A stretch of DNA of 64,000 nt from CBHTSZ01 sp966095765 (GCA_966095765.1 CBHTSZ010000004.1:62001-126000), one strand, 5' to 3'. Shown: positions 8,722 to 17,106, counted from the stretch's first letter. Program-made: numbers and translations. The notes: generated by a model not told the origin, from the letters alone.

Positions 8722-10129
8722 TGGGCGATTTGAAAAGGAAGTGGCTGCCGGTAAGCCAACTGGTGTCGTCTCGGCTCTTGATCGCTTCCTCGTGACAGTG
8801 AAGGGACTGCGAGGTGTCACGATCGGTTCGTTAGTCCTGTTTGAAACTGGACAAAAGGGGATGGTGCGCGAGGTAAGCGGTGGTCACGTTGTCGTGCTCA
8901 ATATCGACAGAACCTCACCAGCTATCGGTGGGCTCGCGGTGGTTGCTGAGCGAGAGCTCGGTATCCCGGTCGGCGAGGGGTTGATTGGCCGCGTGGTTGA
9001 TCCGTTTGGCCAGCCGCTTGATGGCAAGGGGCTTATCCAGCACGCTGGTACGCATCCAGCCTTCTTTCCTGCACCAAGTATTGCCGAGAGGAGCATGCTC
9101 CAGGACCAGTTGCCAACTGGCGTGTCGATCGTTGACTCGCTGTTTCCTATCGTCCTCGGCCAGAGGATCGCGGTCCTTGGCGACAGCAAGTCGGGTAAAA
9201 CCAGCTTCTTGTTGCAAATGGGTGCCCAGCAGGCTGGTACTGACCGGATCGTCGTCTACGTTCTGATCGGCAAGCGCCGCGTCGACGTCGACAAGATCAT
9301 CAGCACGCTGCGTGAGACGGGCGCCATGGAGCATAGCATCGTCGTGGTTGCGAGTATCTTTGATTCGCTTGCACAGTCGTACATTGCCCCCTACGCAGGC
9401 TGCGCGATGGCTGAATACCTCTGGCACAGTGGCCGCGACGTCGTGATCGTTTACGACGACCTGGCAAGCCACGCCAAAGCCTACCGTGAGATCTCGCTGC
9501 TCGCAAAAGCAAACCCAGGCCGCGAATCGTACCCAGGTGACATGTTCTATGCGCATTCATCACTCCTGGAGCGGGCAGGCAAGCTCGCGAAGAACGAAAA
9601 AACGCTGACAGCGCTTCCGGTTGTGATCACCCCAGGTGATGACATCACGGCAAACCTGCCGACCAGTATCATGTCGATTACTGATGGTCAGATCATCTTC
9701 GACCTCGAGCATTTCCGCCAGAATATTCGACCAGCGGTCAATATCGGCCTTTCGGTATCGCGTGTCGGCGGCCGTGCTCAGAACTCTCGGCAAAAGAACC
9801 TCACTTCAAAGCTGTTCAAGCTCCTTGCAGAATACCGGCAGACGTTGGAATTTGCGCACTTTGCCTCAGAAATGAGCATGGAGTCAAAGCGTCTCCTAAC
9901 GCTTGGCGGTCAGCTGTATGAAACCTTCCGGCAAACTCCCGCAGAGCGGTTCTCGCTCGAGGAGCAGCTGCTCATGTTCGAGACACTCGTGAAAGCGGCT
10001 GGTGCATCAAGTCTCAATATCGCACAGCTTAAGCAGCGTGCTCGTGAGCTTGCGGCAGAAGGCGGTGCTGACAATGAAGCAACGCTTGATATGCTCCTTG
10101 CGGACGTCACGGTAGAGGCGGTTGCATGA
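8711..10129 (+). CDS. atpA-like: F1-like ATPase alpha subunit (472 aa)
   Basis: The alpha-subunit fold is clear throughout: an N-terminal beta barrel, a P-loop GDSKSGKT at residues ~157-164, VIVYDDLASHAKAYREISLL, NPGRESYPGDMFYAHSSLLER, SITDGQIIF and the arginine-finger segment SVSRVGG (Arg ~351), which in F1 reaches into the catalytic beta site. It is ~30-40 residues shorter than usual. The standard GDRQTGKT loop is altered, and there is less sequence ahead of the barrel, the part that normally contacts delta. The gene overlaps delta upstream and gamma downstream (ATGA). The preserved arginine finger argues for a working ATPase head. Whether this is the genome's only F-type enzyme cannot be seen from this window. 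Confidence 0.9.
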   Translation: MQASGRFEKEVAAGKPTGVVSALDRFLVTVKGLRGVTIGSLVLFETGQKGMVREVSGGHVVVLNIDRTSPAIGGLAVVAERELGIPVGEGLIGRVVDPFGQPLDGKGLIQHAGTHPAFFPAPSIAERSMLQDQLPTGVSIVDSLFPIVLGQRIAVLGDSKSGKTSFLLQMGAQQAGTDRIVVYVLIGKRRVDVDKIISTLRETGAMEHSIVVVASIFDSLAQSYIAPYAGCAMAEYLWHSGRDVVIVYDDLASHAKAYREISLLAKANPGRESYPGDMFYAHSSLLERAGKLAKNEKTLTALPVVITPGDDITANLPTSIMSITDGQIIFDLEHFRQNIRPAVNIGLSVSRVGGRAQNSRQKNLTSKLFKLLAEYRQTLEFAHFASEMSMESKRLLTLGGQLYETFRQTPAERFSLEEQLLMFETLVKAAGASSLNIAQLKQRARELAAEGGADNEATLDMLLADVTVEAVA

Positions 10130-10977
10130 GGCGCGCACTGACAATCCAGCAAGAAGCTGGCCAAATCCAAACGATCGAAGAGCTGACAGGAGTTTTCGAA
10201 AGCATTGCCAGCCTCAAGATCGCTCGGCTCCGAAACCGTGTTGTGGCCAGTAAAGAATTCTTTGATGAGCTGTGGCAGACCTATAGCCAACTCCGTATCG
10301 ACCCGGCAACGCGGATCGGCCAACGCAACAAAAAGATGGATGACGGAGCGATCTTTGTTCTCGTCACCGGTGAGGGCAAGCTGAGCGGTGAGATCGATGA
10401 CTTGATCGTCGAGAAATTCCTCGAAGCGTACACGACGCCGGGAGCGGCTGTAGCGGTGATCGGTTCGCATGGTCTCGCTAAGCTACGTGAACGAGGTATC
10501 GACGTCACCTACCAGTTCCCGCTGCCGGAAAGCGATGATCATATCAGTGTGGCTGATATCATCGAACCGGTCTCAAAATACAGCAGGGCAGTCGTTTTCT
10601 ATCAGACCTATGAATCACTCCGAACACAAAAAGTCGCCAGCATCGAACTCGCTTCGGCGATTCAGGAGCTCAGTAGTGATGTCGATGACGCCGATGCCGA
10701 GGTGGTGAGCACGAAGGACTACGTCTTTGAGCCGGGTATCAATGAGATTGCCGAATACCTCGAATCACTCATGATGGGCGTTGCGCTCACGCAGGTAATC
10801 ATGGAGTCAAAGCTCGCGCAGTACGCGAGCCGGTTCAACGCGATGAGCTCTGCAAAACGACGCGCACACGACCTGGCTACTGATCTGAGCAACCAGTATT
10901 ATCGCTCAAAGCGTAACGAAGGCGATGAACGACTGAAAGAGGTCATGAAGGTCATCGTCAACGGAGGAGCGGCATGA
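10126..10977 (+). CDS. atpG-like: F1-like ATPase gamma subunit, rotor shaft (283 aa)
   Basis: Both ends fit gamma: a long N-terminal helix (residues ~1-55) and a C-terminal helix containing SRFNAMSSAKRRAHDLATDL, close to the conserved gamma C-terminal segment that crosses the alpha3beta3 core. The central alpha/beta domain is present but divergent, with GAAVAVIGSHGLAKL in place of the usual GLCGSFN region. Length is normal. ATGA overlaps on both sides tie it to alpha and beta. As the rotor shaft it would turn on ATP hydrolysis and drive, or be driven by, whatever membrane ring or partner it touches. That partner is not identifiable here. Confidence 0.85.
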   Translation: MRRALTIQQEAGQIQTIEELTGVFESIASLKIARLRNRVVASKEFFDELWQTYSQLRIDPATRIGQRNKKMDDGAIFVLVTGEGKLSGEIDDLIVEKFLEAYTTPGAAVAVIGSHGLAKLRERGIDVTYQFPLPESDDHISVADIIEPVSKYSRAVVFYQTYESLRTQKVASIELASAIQELSSDVDDADAEVVSTKDYVFEPGINEIAEYLESLMMGVALTQVIMESKLAQYASRFNAMSSAKRRAHDLATDLSNQYYRSKRNEGDERLKEVMKVIVNGGAA

Positions 10978-12287
10978 GCAGTAGTATGCCGATCGGATAC
11001 GTCCAGGCTATGCGAGGGTTGGTTTGCGACGTCGCGCTCACTGGTGAAGCACCAGATATCAAAGAGGTGCTCACGCCTCTCGACAACCCTGAGGTCGTGC
11101 TCGAAGTTCATAGCATCATCAACCCGTACACCGTACGTTGCATCAATGTTCTCGGCTCGAGTGAGGTGTATCAGGGTGTCCAGGTGATGCGAACCGGTAC
11201 GACACTCTCCGTCCCTGAAGGTCCAGCAGTGCTAGGGCGTATTCTCAACGCTATGGGCCAGCCAGTCGATGGCGGCGGTCCGATTGAGGGTAAGCGCCGC
11301 AGTGTCTATGAGGGTATGCAGCAGACCGAAGAGGGCTTTACGGCCAGCCCAAAACTGCTCGAAACCGGCATCAAGGTGATCGACTTTTTCGCACCGTTTA
11401 TCATGGGTCGCAAGATCGGTATCATCGGTGGTGCCGGTGTTGGTAAGACGGTGCTCACGATGGAGCTGATTCACAATATCGCGAAAGACGAGTCGCGTCT
11501 TGCGATGTTCGTGGGTATCGGTGAGCGTGTCCGTGAGGGACACGAACTTCACGAAACACTCAAAGAGCGCGGTATCGCTGATAAGACCGCGATGCTTATG
11601 GGGCAGATGCATGAGACGGCAGCCATGAGGTCGCTCGTCGGTCTTGCAGGCGCTTCGGTTGCTGAATATTTCCGTGACGTTGAAAAGCGTGATGTGCTCG
11701 TATTTGTCGACAACATCTACCGTTACATCCAGGCGTCTAACGAGCTCGCGACCACCATGGGTACTCTGCCGAACGAGGGCGGTTACCAGGCGACGCTGTT
11801 TTCGGACCTCCGACGCCTCCAGGACCGTCTGACATCCAACCAAAACGGATCGATCACCTCAGTTCAGGCGATCTATATTCCGGCGGATGACCTGTCCGAC
11901 CCAGCAGTGCAGGAGATTTCTCAACAACTGGACTCCGTCGTTGTGCTCTCGCGTGCCGTTGCCGAGAGCGGTATTAGGCCGTCGGTTGACCTCATACGAA
12001 CGACCTCATCACTGCTGACTCCTGAGATCGTCGGTGATCGGCACTACGTGCTTGCCTCTCAGGTGCAGGGGATTCTCCAGAAATATGACTCGCTCAAGAA
12101 TATCATCGCCATCATCGGTAAGAGTGAGCTATCAGTCGAAGAGCGTCGTGACTACGATCGGGCATTGAAGCTGATCGAATTCTTCAACCAATCATTCCAT
12201 GTTGCCGAGGACTTGAACGGCCAGCAGGGAGAGTACTTCACCCGTGAGCAGACCTTGCTCGGGGTAGAAGAGATCTTGCTGTCATGA
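10974..12287 (+). CDS. atpD-like: F1-like ATPase beta subunit, catalytic (437 aa)
   Basis: All catalytic landmarks are present: P-loop GGAGVGKT (residues ~152-159), catalytic Glu in GIGERVREG (~183-189), GQMHETAAMR, Walker B VLVFVDNIYRYIQASNE and YIPADDLSDPA. ATP hydrolysis is therefore expected. The DELSEED lever that pushes on gamma is changed to KSELSVEE (~383-390), with fewer acidic residues. The protein is 20-30 residues shorter than usual. It overlaps gamma and epsilon by ATGA. Catalytic competence is seen in the residues; coupling to proton flow is not, because no recognisable a or c gene lies in the operon. Confidence 0.92.
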   Translation: MSSSMPIGYVQAMRGLVCDVALTGEAPDIKEVLTPLDNPEVVLEVHSIINPYTVRCINVLGSSEVYQGVQVMRTGTTLSVPEGPAVLGRILNAMGQPVDGGGPIEGKRRSVYEGMQQTEEGFTASPKLLETGIKVIDFFAPFIMGRKIGIIGGAGVGKTVLTMELIHNIAKDESRLAMFVGIGERVREGHELHETLKERGIADKTAMLMGQMHETAAMRSLVGLAGASVAEYFRDVEKRDVLVFVDNIYRYIQASNELATTMGTLPNEGGYQATLFSDLRRLQDRLTSNQNGSITSVQAIYIPADDLSDPAVQEISQQLDSVVVLSRAVAESGIRPSVDLIRTTSSLLTPEIVGDRHYVLASQVQGILQKYDSLKNIIAIIGKSELSVEERRDYDRALKLIEFFNQSFHVAEDLNGQQGEYFTREQTLLGVEEILLS

Positions 12288-12559
12288 GCGAGGAAGGGCT
12301 ACTCAAGGTACGGATCCTGGGACCAACCCGTTCTCTCTATGACGGCAAAGCGATATCGATTTCAGCGCACAACAAACAAGGCGCGTTCGACGTCCTCTAT
12401 AACCATCAGAACTTCTTTTCACTCCTCGATGAATGCCAGGTTGTCGTCAATACCGGCACCCAAAACCTGACCTTTCCAGTCAACGAGGGGTTGCTGAAGG
12501 TTAAGAGTAATACCGTCACGCTCTTTGTTGATATCGACCCGACATATAGTCCTTCGTAA
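12284..12559 (+). CDS. atpC-like: F1-like ATPase epsilon subunit, N-terminal domain only (91 aa)
   Basis: The whole protein is the epsilon beta-sandwich (LLKVRILGPTRSLYDGKAIS, GAFDVLYNHQNFFSLL, VTLFVDID). The helical hairpin that normally follows and inhibits ATP hydrolysis is missing; standard epsilon is ~130-140 aa. Short epsilons are known in some bacteria. The gene closes the operon and overlaps beta (ATGA). Without the C-terminal helices, epsilon-type inhibition of hydrolysis is not expected, which would suit an enzyme that runs as an ATP-consuming motor (inference). Confidence 0.75.
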   Translation: MSEEGLLKVRILGPTRSLYDGKAISISAHNKQGAFDVLYNHQNFFSLLDECQVVVNTGTQNLTFPVNEGLLKVKSNTVTLFVDIDPTYSPS

Positions 12560-12566
12560 AGTTGCG

Positions 12567-12595
12567 TTGATTCGAGATAGTAAGTCGTATACAAT
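12567..12595 (+). promoter_or_regulatory. Sigma70-type promoter TTGATT-17-TACAAT
   Basis: TTGATT (12567-12572) and TACAAT (12590-12595) are separated by 17 nt, just downstream of the epsilon stop. It drives the membrane protein gene at 12640, which has its own Shine-Dalgarno sequence, so that gene can be transcribed separately from the ATPase operon. Confidence 0.7.
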
Positions 12596-12639
12596 GTAGG
12601 CATAAGCACTACATAACAGAGAAAATAGAGGTGGATTAT

Positions 12640-13149
12640 ATGGAGTTAAATGCTCAGAATGGTCAAGCTCGACCACAGTCAACACAACAGTCAGCAGCTC
12701 AGTCTGCGCCGCGCGCAAACGCTCCTGCGCCAAAAAACGGCGGCAAGCTAACCACGGTTATCGTTACCGCACTGCTCGTTCTCGCTGCCCTCGTAGCAGG
12801 CCTATATTTCTGGAAGTCGGGGGATGGTCACGATGCTTCGTTCGATAAGAGCAAGTTCCAGGCGGTATTCCTCAGTAACGGCCAAGTATACTTCGGTAAG
12901 CTCGACAGTCTCAAGGGCGACTACGTCGAACTCCGTAACGTTTACTACCTTCAGGTGCAGCAGTCTGTGCAACCTGCTAAAGAAAACAACGCAGAGAAGT
13001 CTCAGGTCTCACTAACTAAGCTCGGCAAGGAGCTCCACGGTCCAACTGACAAGATGAACATCAAAGCCGACCAGGTTCTCTTCTGGGAAGATCTCAAGGA
13101 CGACAGCACTGTTGTCAAAGCGATCAAGAACTTTGAATCTCAACAGTAG
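12640..13149 (+). CDS. Single-pass membrane protein of unknown function (169 aa)
   Basis: The N-terminal ~40 residues are Q/A/P-rich and likely cytoplasmic. One membrane helix follows (LTTVIVTALLVLAALVAGLYF), then an exported ~110-residue domain with beta-prone text such as FQAVFLSNGQVYFGKLDSLK and ending in a Lys-rich helix. ATG 12640 is chosen over GTG 12631 because AGAGG lies 8 nt before it. It has its own promoter and terminator directly after the ATPase operon. I do not recognise the family with certainty; I recall similar small proteins in other Saccharibacteria. An envelope role is likely. Confidence 0.75.
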   Translation: MELNAQNGQARPQSTQQSAAQSAPRANAPAPKNGGKLTTVIVTALLVLAALVAGLYFWKSGDGHDASFDKSKFQAVFLSNGQVYFGKLDSLKGDYVELRNVYYLQVQQSVQPAKENNAEKSQVSLTKLGKELHGPTDKMNIKADQVLFWEDLKDDSTVVKAIKNFESQQ

Positions 13150-13172
13150 TCAAAGGGAAGCGATCGACACTT

Positions 13173-13205
13173 TATCTAAAAGGCGCGTGAGGCGCCTTTT
13201 AGATA
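13173..13205 (+). terminator. Rho-independent terminator, 14-bp perfect stem
   Basis: TATCTAAAAGGCGC (13173-13186) pairs perfectly with 13192-13205 around the loop GTGAG. The 3' arm contains TTTT. It ends transcription after the 12640 gene. Confidence 0.85.
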
Positions 13206-13206
13206 T

Positions 13207-13236
13207 TTGACGTCATAAAAACACTTATGCTACAGT
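13207..13236 (+). promoter_or_regulatory. Promoter TTGACG-18-TACAGT with extended -10
   Basis: TTGACG at 13207-13212 and TGC-TACAGT with the -10 at 13231-13236, 18 nt apart, lie between the terminator and the DHH-domain gene (start 13275). Confidence 0.6.
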
Positions 13237-13274
13237 GAAGCAAAGTCTAATAGCGAAAACCAAAAAGAAGCATC

Positions 13275-15113
13275 ATGCAGGAAAACGCCAAACAACAGAT
13301 AGTAGAGCGCATCAAAAATGCGACAAATATTTTGGTAACCGTTGGCAAGAATCCATCGGTCGACTCGCTGAGCGCAGCACTCAGCCTCGCTATGATGCTG
13401 AGCCGCCTCGACAAGCACGCGACAGCCGTCTTTAGCGGGCAGGTACCGCCAGCGATAAACTTCCTTAACCCTGATAAGACGTTTGAAAACAGTGTCGATA
13501 GTTTGCGTGACTTCATCATCGCCCTGGACAAAGAGAAGGCAGATCGTCTTCGCTACAAGGTAGAGGATGATGTTGTCCGAATCTTTATTACGCCATACAA
13601 GACGGTGCTAAGTGAAAAAGATCTTCAGTTTAGCCAAGGCGATTTCAACGTGGAACTTATCGTGGCTCTCGGTGTCGAGACTCGTGAAGATCTCGATACG
13701 GCGATCACGGCACATGGTCGAATCTTGCACGATGCTACCGTTGTTACGATGAACGCCGGCAGTGGTCAGTCAACACTCGGTTCGATTGATTGGAGTGATG
13801 CTTCGGCAAGCAGCCTCTGTGAAATGCTTATGAGCCTTAGTGAAGCGCTCCAGTCTGGACTGCTTGATGAACAGATCGCCACTGCAGTACTAACAGGTAT
13901 TGTTGCGGCGACCGATCGTTTCCGTAACGAGCACACGAGCCCACGTGTCATGACGATGGCTGCTCAACTGATGGCAGCTGGAGCAAACCAACAACTGATC
14001 GCCGCTAAGCTTGAAGAGGGGCATGAGCTGCCTGCGGCTACGACGCAGGTTGATAAGGATGGTGCAACGCACCTCAGCGAAGGGAAGTCTCAAAAGGTTT
14101 CAGAACCCGAAGCGCCAGCTAAGCCTGACGATGGTGCGCTCGAAATTGCACATACCCCAGTGGCAGACGCCGCACCGTTGCCTGACCCAGGAGCGGATGC
14201 TCTCAAAGAAGCTGAACAAGAGCTCGCTGAAAGTCTCCAAAAGACGAACGCTAACCCTGTAGCACCAACATTGTCTGTTGAAGACATGAAGAATGATATT
14301 GCCGCTGCAACTGACGAAGTAACCGAGGCTGCGGGTGAACCGGCCGTTCAGGCGGATGCAGGAGGACCAAAGATTATTAAGCCAGAGCGCAGTTGGCGTA
14401 CCGAGCCCCTTGATGGAAAGCCAACCTTTGGCGGTACGCTGAACGCGACTGCTAGTGATGCCGAGGAGGCAAAGCGTCGTGAGGCTGAGGAACGTGCCAA
14501 GCAGCAGCTTTTGAGCCACGATGGAGTAGATACGGAGGCTCCTGACACTCCGGCTCCAGTGTTTGAGCCGACAGTCCCATCGGTGCCTGCAGAGCCGATG
14601 CCTATGCCAGCACCAGCTTTTGAGGAGCCGACGCCAAAGCCGCTCGAGAGCACAGATGATGATGCCCTGAGTTTTGAGCCTGCGCCGATCAGTAGCGAAG
14701 GTCCTACGCTCGCAGAAATCGATAGTCAGACCAGGGGCAAGGCCGCCGAGGAAGCCCGCGCTGCAGTCGATGCTGCGCTGAGTGCAATGCCGTTTAATCC
14801 TGCGGGTCAGCCGCTTGAGAGCGCGGGAGCAGCGCCTGTGTTCGAACTGTCTCATGACGAGCCAGCACCAGTGAGCGCACCTCAAGAGCAGCCAGCACCA
14901 ACGATGCCAGATATGGCACCGCCACTTCCTCCACTTCCAGACTTCTCAACCCTCCCGCCATTGCCAGGGGAGGCTCTACAAACAGCTCCTCCAGTGCCAT
15001 TTGATCCAGGCCAGACTTCAGACTCTCCGGCACTGCCAAGCACGCCGCCAGCCGTGCCGCCGCTACCAAGCCCGGCTGACCCAGGACAGTTCAAGATCCC
15101 AGGTCAAAACTAG
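13275..15113 (+). CDS. Degenerate DHH-domain protein with long Pro/Ala/Glu-rich tail (612 aa)
   Basis: Residues ~1-260 follow the DHH phosphoesterase (NrnA/GdpP-type) plan: NILVTVGKNPSVDSLSAALS at the first metal motif, then IVALGV, RILHDATVVTMNAG where a DHH motif is expected, and LLDEQIATAVLTGIVAATDRF. The metal-binding His/Asp residues of motif I and the DHH triad itself are absent, so catalysis is doubtful. Residues ~265-612 are low-complexity and rich in Pro, Ala and Glu, with P-x-L-P-x-L-P runs near the end, probably disordered. No membrane segment is seen. The 3' end overlaps the convergent PIG-L gene by 4 nt. It might be a nucleotide-binding or scaffold protein. The family resemblance is moderate and the function unknown. 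Confidence 0.7.
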   Translation: MQENAKQQIVERIKNATNILVTVGKNPSVDSLSAALSLAMMLSRLDKHATAVFSGQVPPAINFLNPDKTFENSVDSLRDFIIALDKEKADRLRYKVEDDVVRIFITPYKTVLSEKDLQFSQGDFNVELIVALGVETREDLDTAITAHGRILHDATVVTMNAGSGQSTLGSIDWSDASASSLCEMLMSLSEALQSGLLDEQIATAVLTGIVAATDRFRNEHTSPRVMTMAAQLMAAGANQQLIAAKLEEGHELPAATTQVDKDGATHLSEGKSQKVSEPEAPAKPDDGALEIAHTPVADAAPLPDPGADALKEAEQELAESLQKTNANPVAPTLSVEDMKNDIAAATDEVTEAAGEPAVQADAGGPKIIKPERSWRTEPLDGKPTFGGTLNATASDAEEAKRREAEERAKQQLLSHDGVDTEAPDTPAPVFEPTVPSVPAEPMPMPAPAFEEPTPKPLESTDDDALSFEPAPISSEGPTLAEIDSQTRGKAAEEARAAVDAALSAMPFNPAGQPLESAGAAPVFELSHDEPAPVSAPQEQPAPTMPDMAPPLPPLPDFSTLPPLPGEALQTAPPVPFDPGQTSDSPALPSTPPAVPPLPSPADPGQFKIPGQN

Positions 15114-15778
15114 GTTTCGACGCGAAAGCATTCGTATGATAAGCGCTCTGGTCCGAGCGCTTTTATACTGGCTCCGTCTCCACGTTGTGAGTAGTGGGCG
15201 TCTATGACTTGGTACTTGTCGTTCAACTGTTTTGAGACATCGATACGTGTCGTGATGTAGTCATCTTCGCGAGCGCGTGGCTCGTAGTAGGCGGTACCCT
15301 CGAGTGGCGCTTGATCTTTGTCGAGACAGAAATACCACACAGAACTCGCCTTAAAGGCTTTTGCAATCCGCGTCGTGAGGTTGGTCGCAGCGATGTGGTC
15401 GCGATGACCGGTGAGACCAGATGGCTCGAAGGTTACAAAGGATACTTCTGACGGCTCGTCGTAGTCCTTCATGATACCCGTGATGATACTCGATGTCTTT
15501 TGTTCGAGTTCTTCCTCTGAAACGGTCTCTAGCGCGCCATCAGGGTAGTGTAGGGCGTGAGTATAGTCTGCGCCGAGGAGCTTGGCTGCCGCTCGCCACT
15601 CATCTAGGCGCACTTTGCCAAGGTCTGGCGCATTATCGGGGTTCACACCGGCTTCACCGTCGGTAAGTACGATGAGGTGGAGATCGCAGCCTTCCTCGCG
15701 TAACTTCAGCAGTGTACCGCTTGGCCCAAAGGCTTCGTCATCAGGGTGAGCGAATATACCGAAGATGACCTTTTTCAT
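15110..15778 (-). CDS. PIG-L / LmbE family deacetylase (222 aa)
   Basis: The N-terminal FGIFAHPDDEAFGPSGTL carries the AHPDDE zinc and catalytic motif, and LTGHRDHIAATNL supplies a later His ligand. Members remove acetyl groups from N-acetylglucosamine-containing substrates such as GlcNAc-PI, bacillithiol or mycothiol precursors, or antibiotics. The substrate here cannot be read from sequence. Length is typical and there is no signal peptide, so it is cytoplasmic. It is divergent from truB across a 23-nt gap; its own -10 is probably TACACT. A role in envelope sugar metabolism is plausible. Confidence 0.88.
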   Translation of the reverse strand: MKKVIFGIFAHPDDEAFGPSGTLLKLREEGCDLHLIVLTDGEAGVNPDNAPDLGKVRLDEWRAAAKLLGADYTHALHYPDGALETVSEEELEQKTSSIITGIMKDYDEPSEVSFVTFEPSGLTGHRDHIAATNLTTRIAKAFKASSVWYFCLDKDQAPLEGTAYYEPRAREDDYITTRIDVSKQLNDKYQVIDAHYSQRGDGASIKALGPERLSYECFRVET

Positions 15779-15801
15779 AGCTTCAGTGTAAACTATAGGT
15801 C

Positions 15802-16461
15802 GTGACAGACGGAATACTTCTCATCGATAAGCCGGCCGGTATGACTAGTTTTGGAGTCGTGGCGAGAGTTCGCCGTGTCCTGAGCGAAAAGGCCGGGAAA
15901 AAGGTCAAAGTCGGGCACACCGGGACACTCGATCCCTTTGCGACTGGCCTCATGATCCTTGTCGTCGGCAAAGAGACGAAAAACGCCATGAGTCTTACGA
16001 AGCTCGATAAGGTTTACGAAGCAACGATAGTTCTTGGCCAGACGAGCTCGACCGGTGATACCGAAGGGGAACTGGCAACCGTGAGTGATCGGCAGCCGTC
16101 ACGCGAAGAGATCGAAAATACGCTCGTGTCGTTTGTCGGAGAGATTACCCAGACACCCCCGATGTTTAGTGCCATCAAAGTAGGAGGTGTCCGTGCATAC
16201 AAGCTCGCACATAAAGGTGAAGAAGTAGAGATCCCGACGCGTCAGGTCACTATCTTTTCTCTTGAACTCCTCGACTACACCTATCCAGAGCTCAAGATCC
16301 GCACGCACGTCAGCAGTGGCACCTATATCCGTACGCTTGCCCAGGATATCGGTGAAGCACTCGGGACGGGTGCCTACTGCCGTGAACTGCGCCGCACGAG
16401 TATTGCCTCACATACGCTTGCAGAGGCGGTAACCCTTGAGACGCTCGGCATCACGACGTAG
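15802..16461 (+). CDS. truB: tRNA pseudouridine(55) synthase TruB (219 aa)
   Basis: ILLIDKPAGMTSFGVVARVR at the N-terminus and GHTGTLDPFATGLM with the catalytic Asp are diagnostic. TPPMFSAIKVGGVRAYKLA and SSGTYIRTLAQDIG complete the TruB core. It makes pseudouridine 55 in the T loop of tRNAs. It is shorter than E. coli TruB (314 aa) because the C-terminal PUA-like domain is missing, as in several small genomes. The start is GTG 15802 with an AT-rich -10-like stretch immediately before it and no Shine-Dalgarno sequence. Confidence 0.95.
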   Translation: MTDGILLIDKPAGMTSFGVVARVRRVLSEKAGKKVKVGHTGTLDPFATGLMILVVGKETKNAMSLTKLDKVYEATIVLGQTSSTGDTEGELATVSDRQPSREEIENTLVSFVGEITQTPPMFSAIKVGGVRAYKLAHKGEEVEIPTRQVTIFSLELLDYTYPELKIRTHVSSGTYIRTLAQDIGEALGTGAYCRELRRTSIASHTLAEAVTLETLGITT

Positions 16462-16497
16462 TGGACAGGGGCGCGTGCGCGTCATATAACAGAAAGT

Positions 16498-17064
16498 ATG
16501 GAGCAGACGCCACAACCACCGGAGCGCCATAACCCGCTGCTTGAGCAAGCGGAACTCGATGGGTTGTTTCGGGCGATTACGAACGTCTTGATCACCAAAG
16601 GTGAATACAGGCCTGATCCGAGCGCCTATATACCCGAAGGGCAGCCGGAATCGTTGCTGTTTCGTATCGGCGTAGATCCCTGGCTCGTCAAGGCGATCTT
16701 TTATCCTGATGACGACATGGTTGAGATAGTGGGTGATTATTTTGACACGTTCTTGTCGTATGCGACACCGCATGTTCTCGACATAGACGCTCCGGATGCC
16801 CAGTACAGTAACGTTTACCTGGAGTTTAACGGGCGCTTACAGGGTACGGATATCACCTTTCAGGAAACGCATAGGATTGCGGTAGGAGAGGTTACCTCCG
16901 GGATTTATACAGGCAGCATCGAGCGCGAATATGAGTGTGCGGGACGGCTTGTGAACCAGGAGGCGATAGAGATCAACGGCATGCTCATGATGGTGTCTTC
17001 GGAGTACCGTGACATTCGCCTGGAGGACGCTCAGAAGCTTCGTCGACTACTCGATCATCTCTAG
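16498..17064 (+). CDS. Conserved-looking hypothetical protein (188 aa)
   Basis: It is a soluble, acidic protein with no signal peptide, membrane helix or recognised motif. The text alternates short helices and strands (RIGVDPWLVKAIFYPDDD, NVYLEFNGRLQGTDITF) and ends in a helix QKLRRLLDHL. It starts at ATG 16498, 36 nt after truB, and precedes the rpsO promoter. The housekeeping-like base composition suggests a vertically inherited gene. No function is proposed. Confidence 0.7.
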   Translation: MEQTPQPPERHNPLLEQAELDGLFRAITNVLITKGEYRPDPSAYIPEGQPESLLFRIGVDPWLVKAIFYPDDDMVEIVGDYFDTFLSYATPHVLDIDAPDAQYSNVYLEFNGRLQGTDITFQETHRIAVGEVTSGIYTGSIEREYECAGRLVNQEAIEINGMLMMVSSEYRDIRLEDAQKLRRLLDHL

Positions 17065-17068
17065 CCCC

Positions 17069-17097
17069 TTGAAAAACTGATCGCACGCTGTTACAAT
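17069..17097 (+). promoter_or_regulatory. rpsO promoter TTGAAA-17-TACAAT, leaderless start
   Basis: TTGAAA (17069-17074) and TACAAT (17092-17097) lie 17 nt apart. The rpsO ATG is only 9 nt after the -10, so transcription should begin within a few bases of the start codon. Confidence 0.8.
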
Positions 17098-17106
17098 AGG
17101 CCCCTG

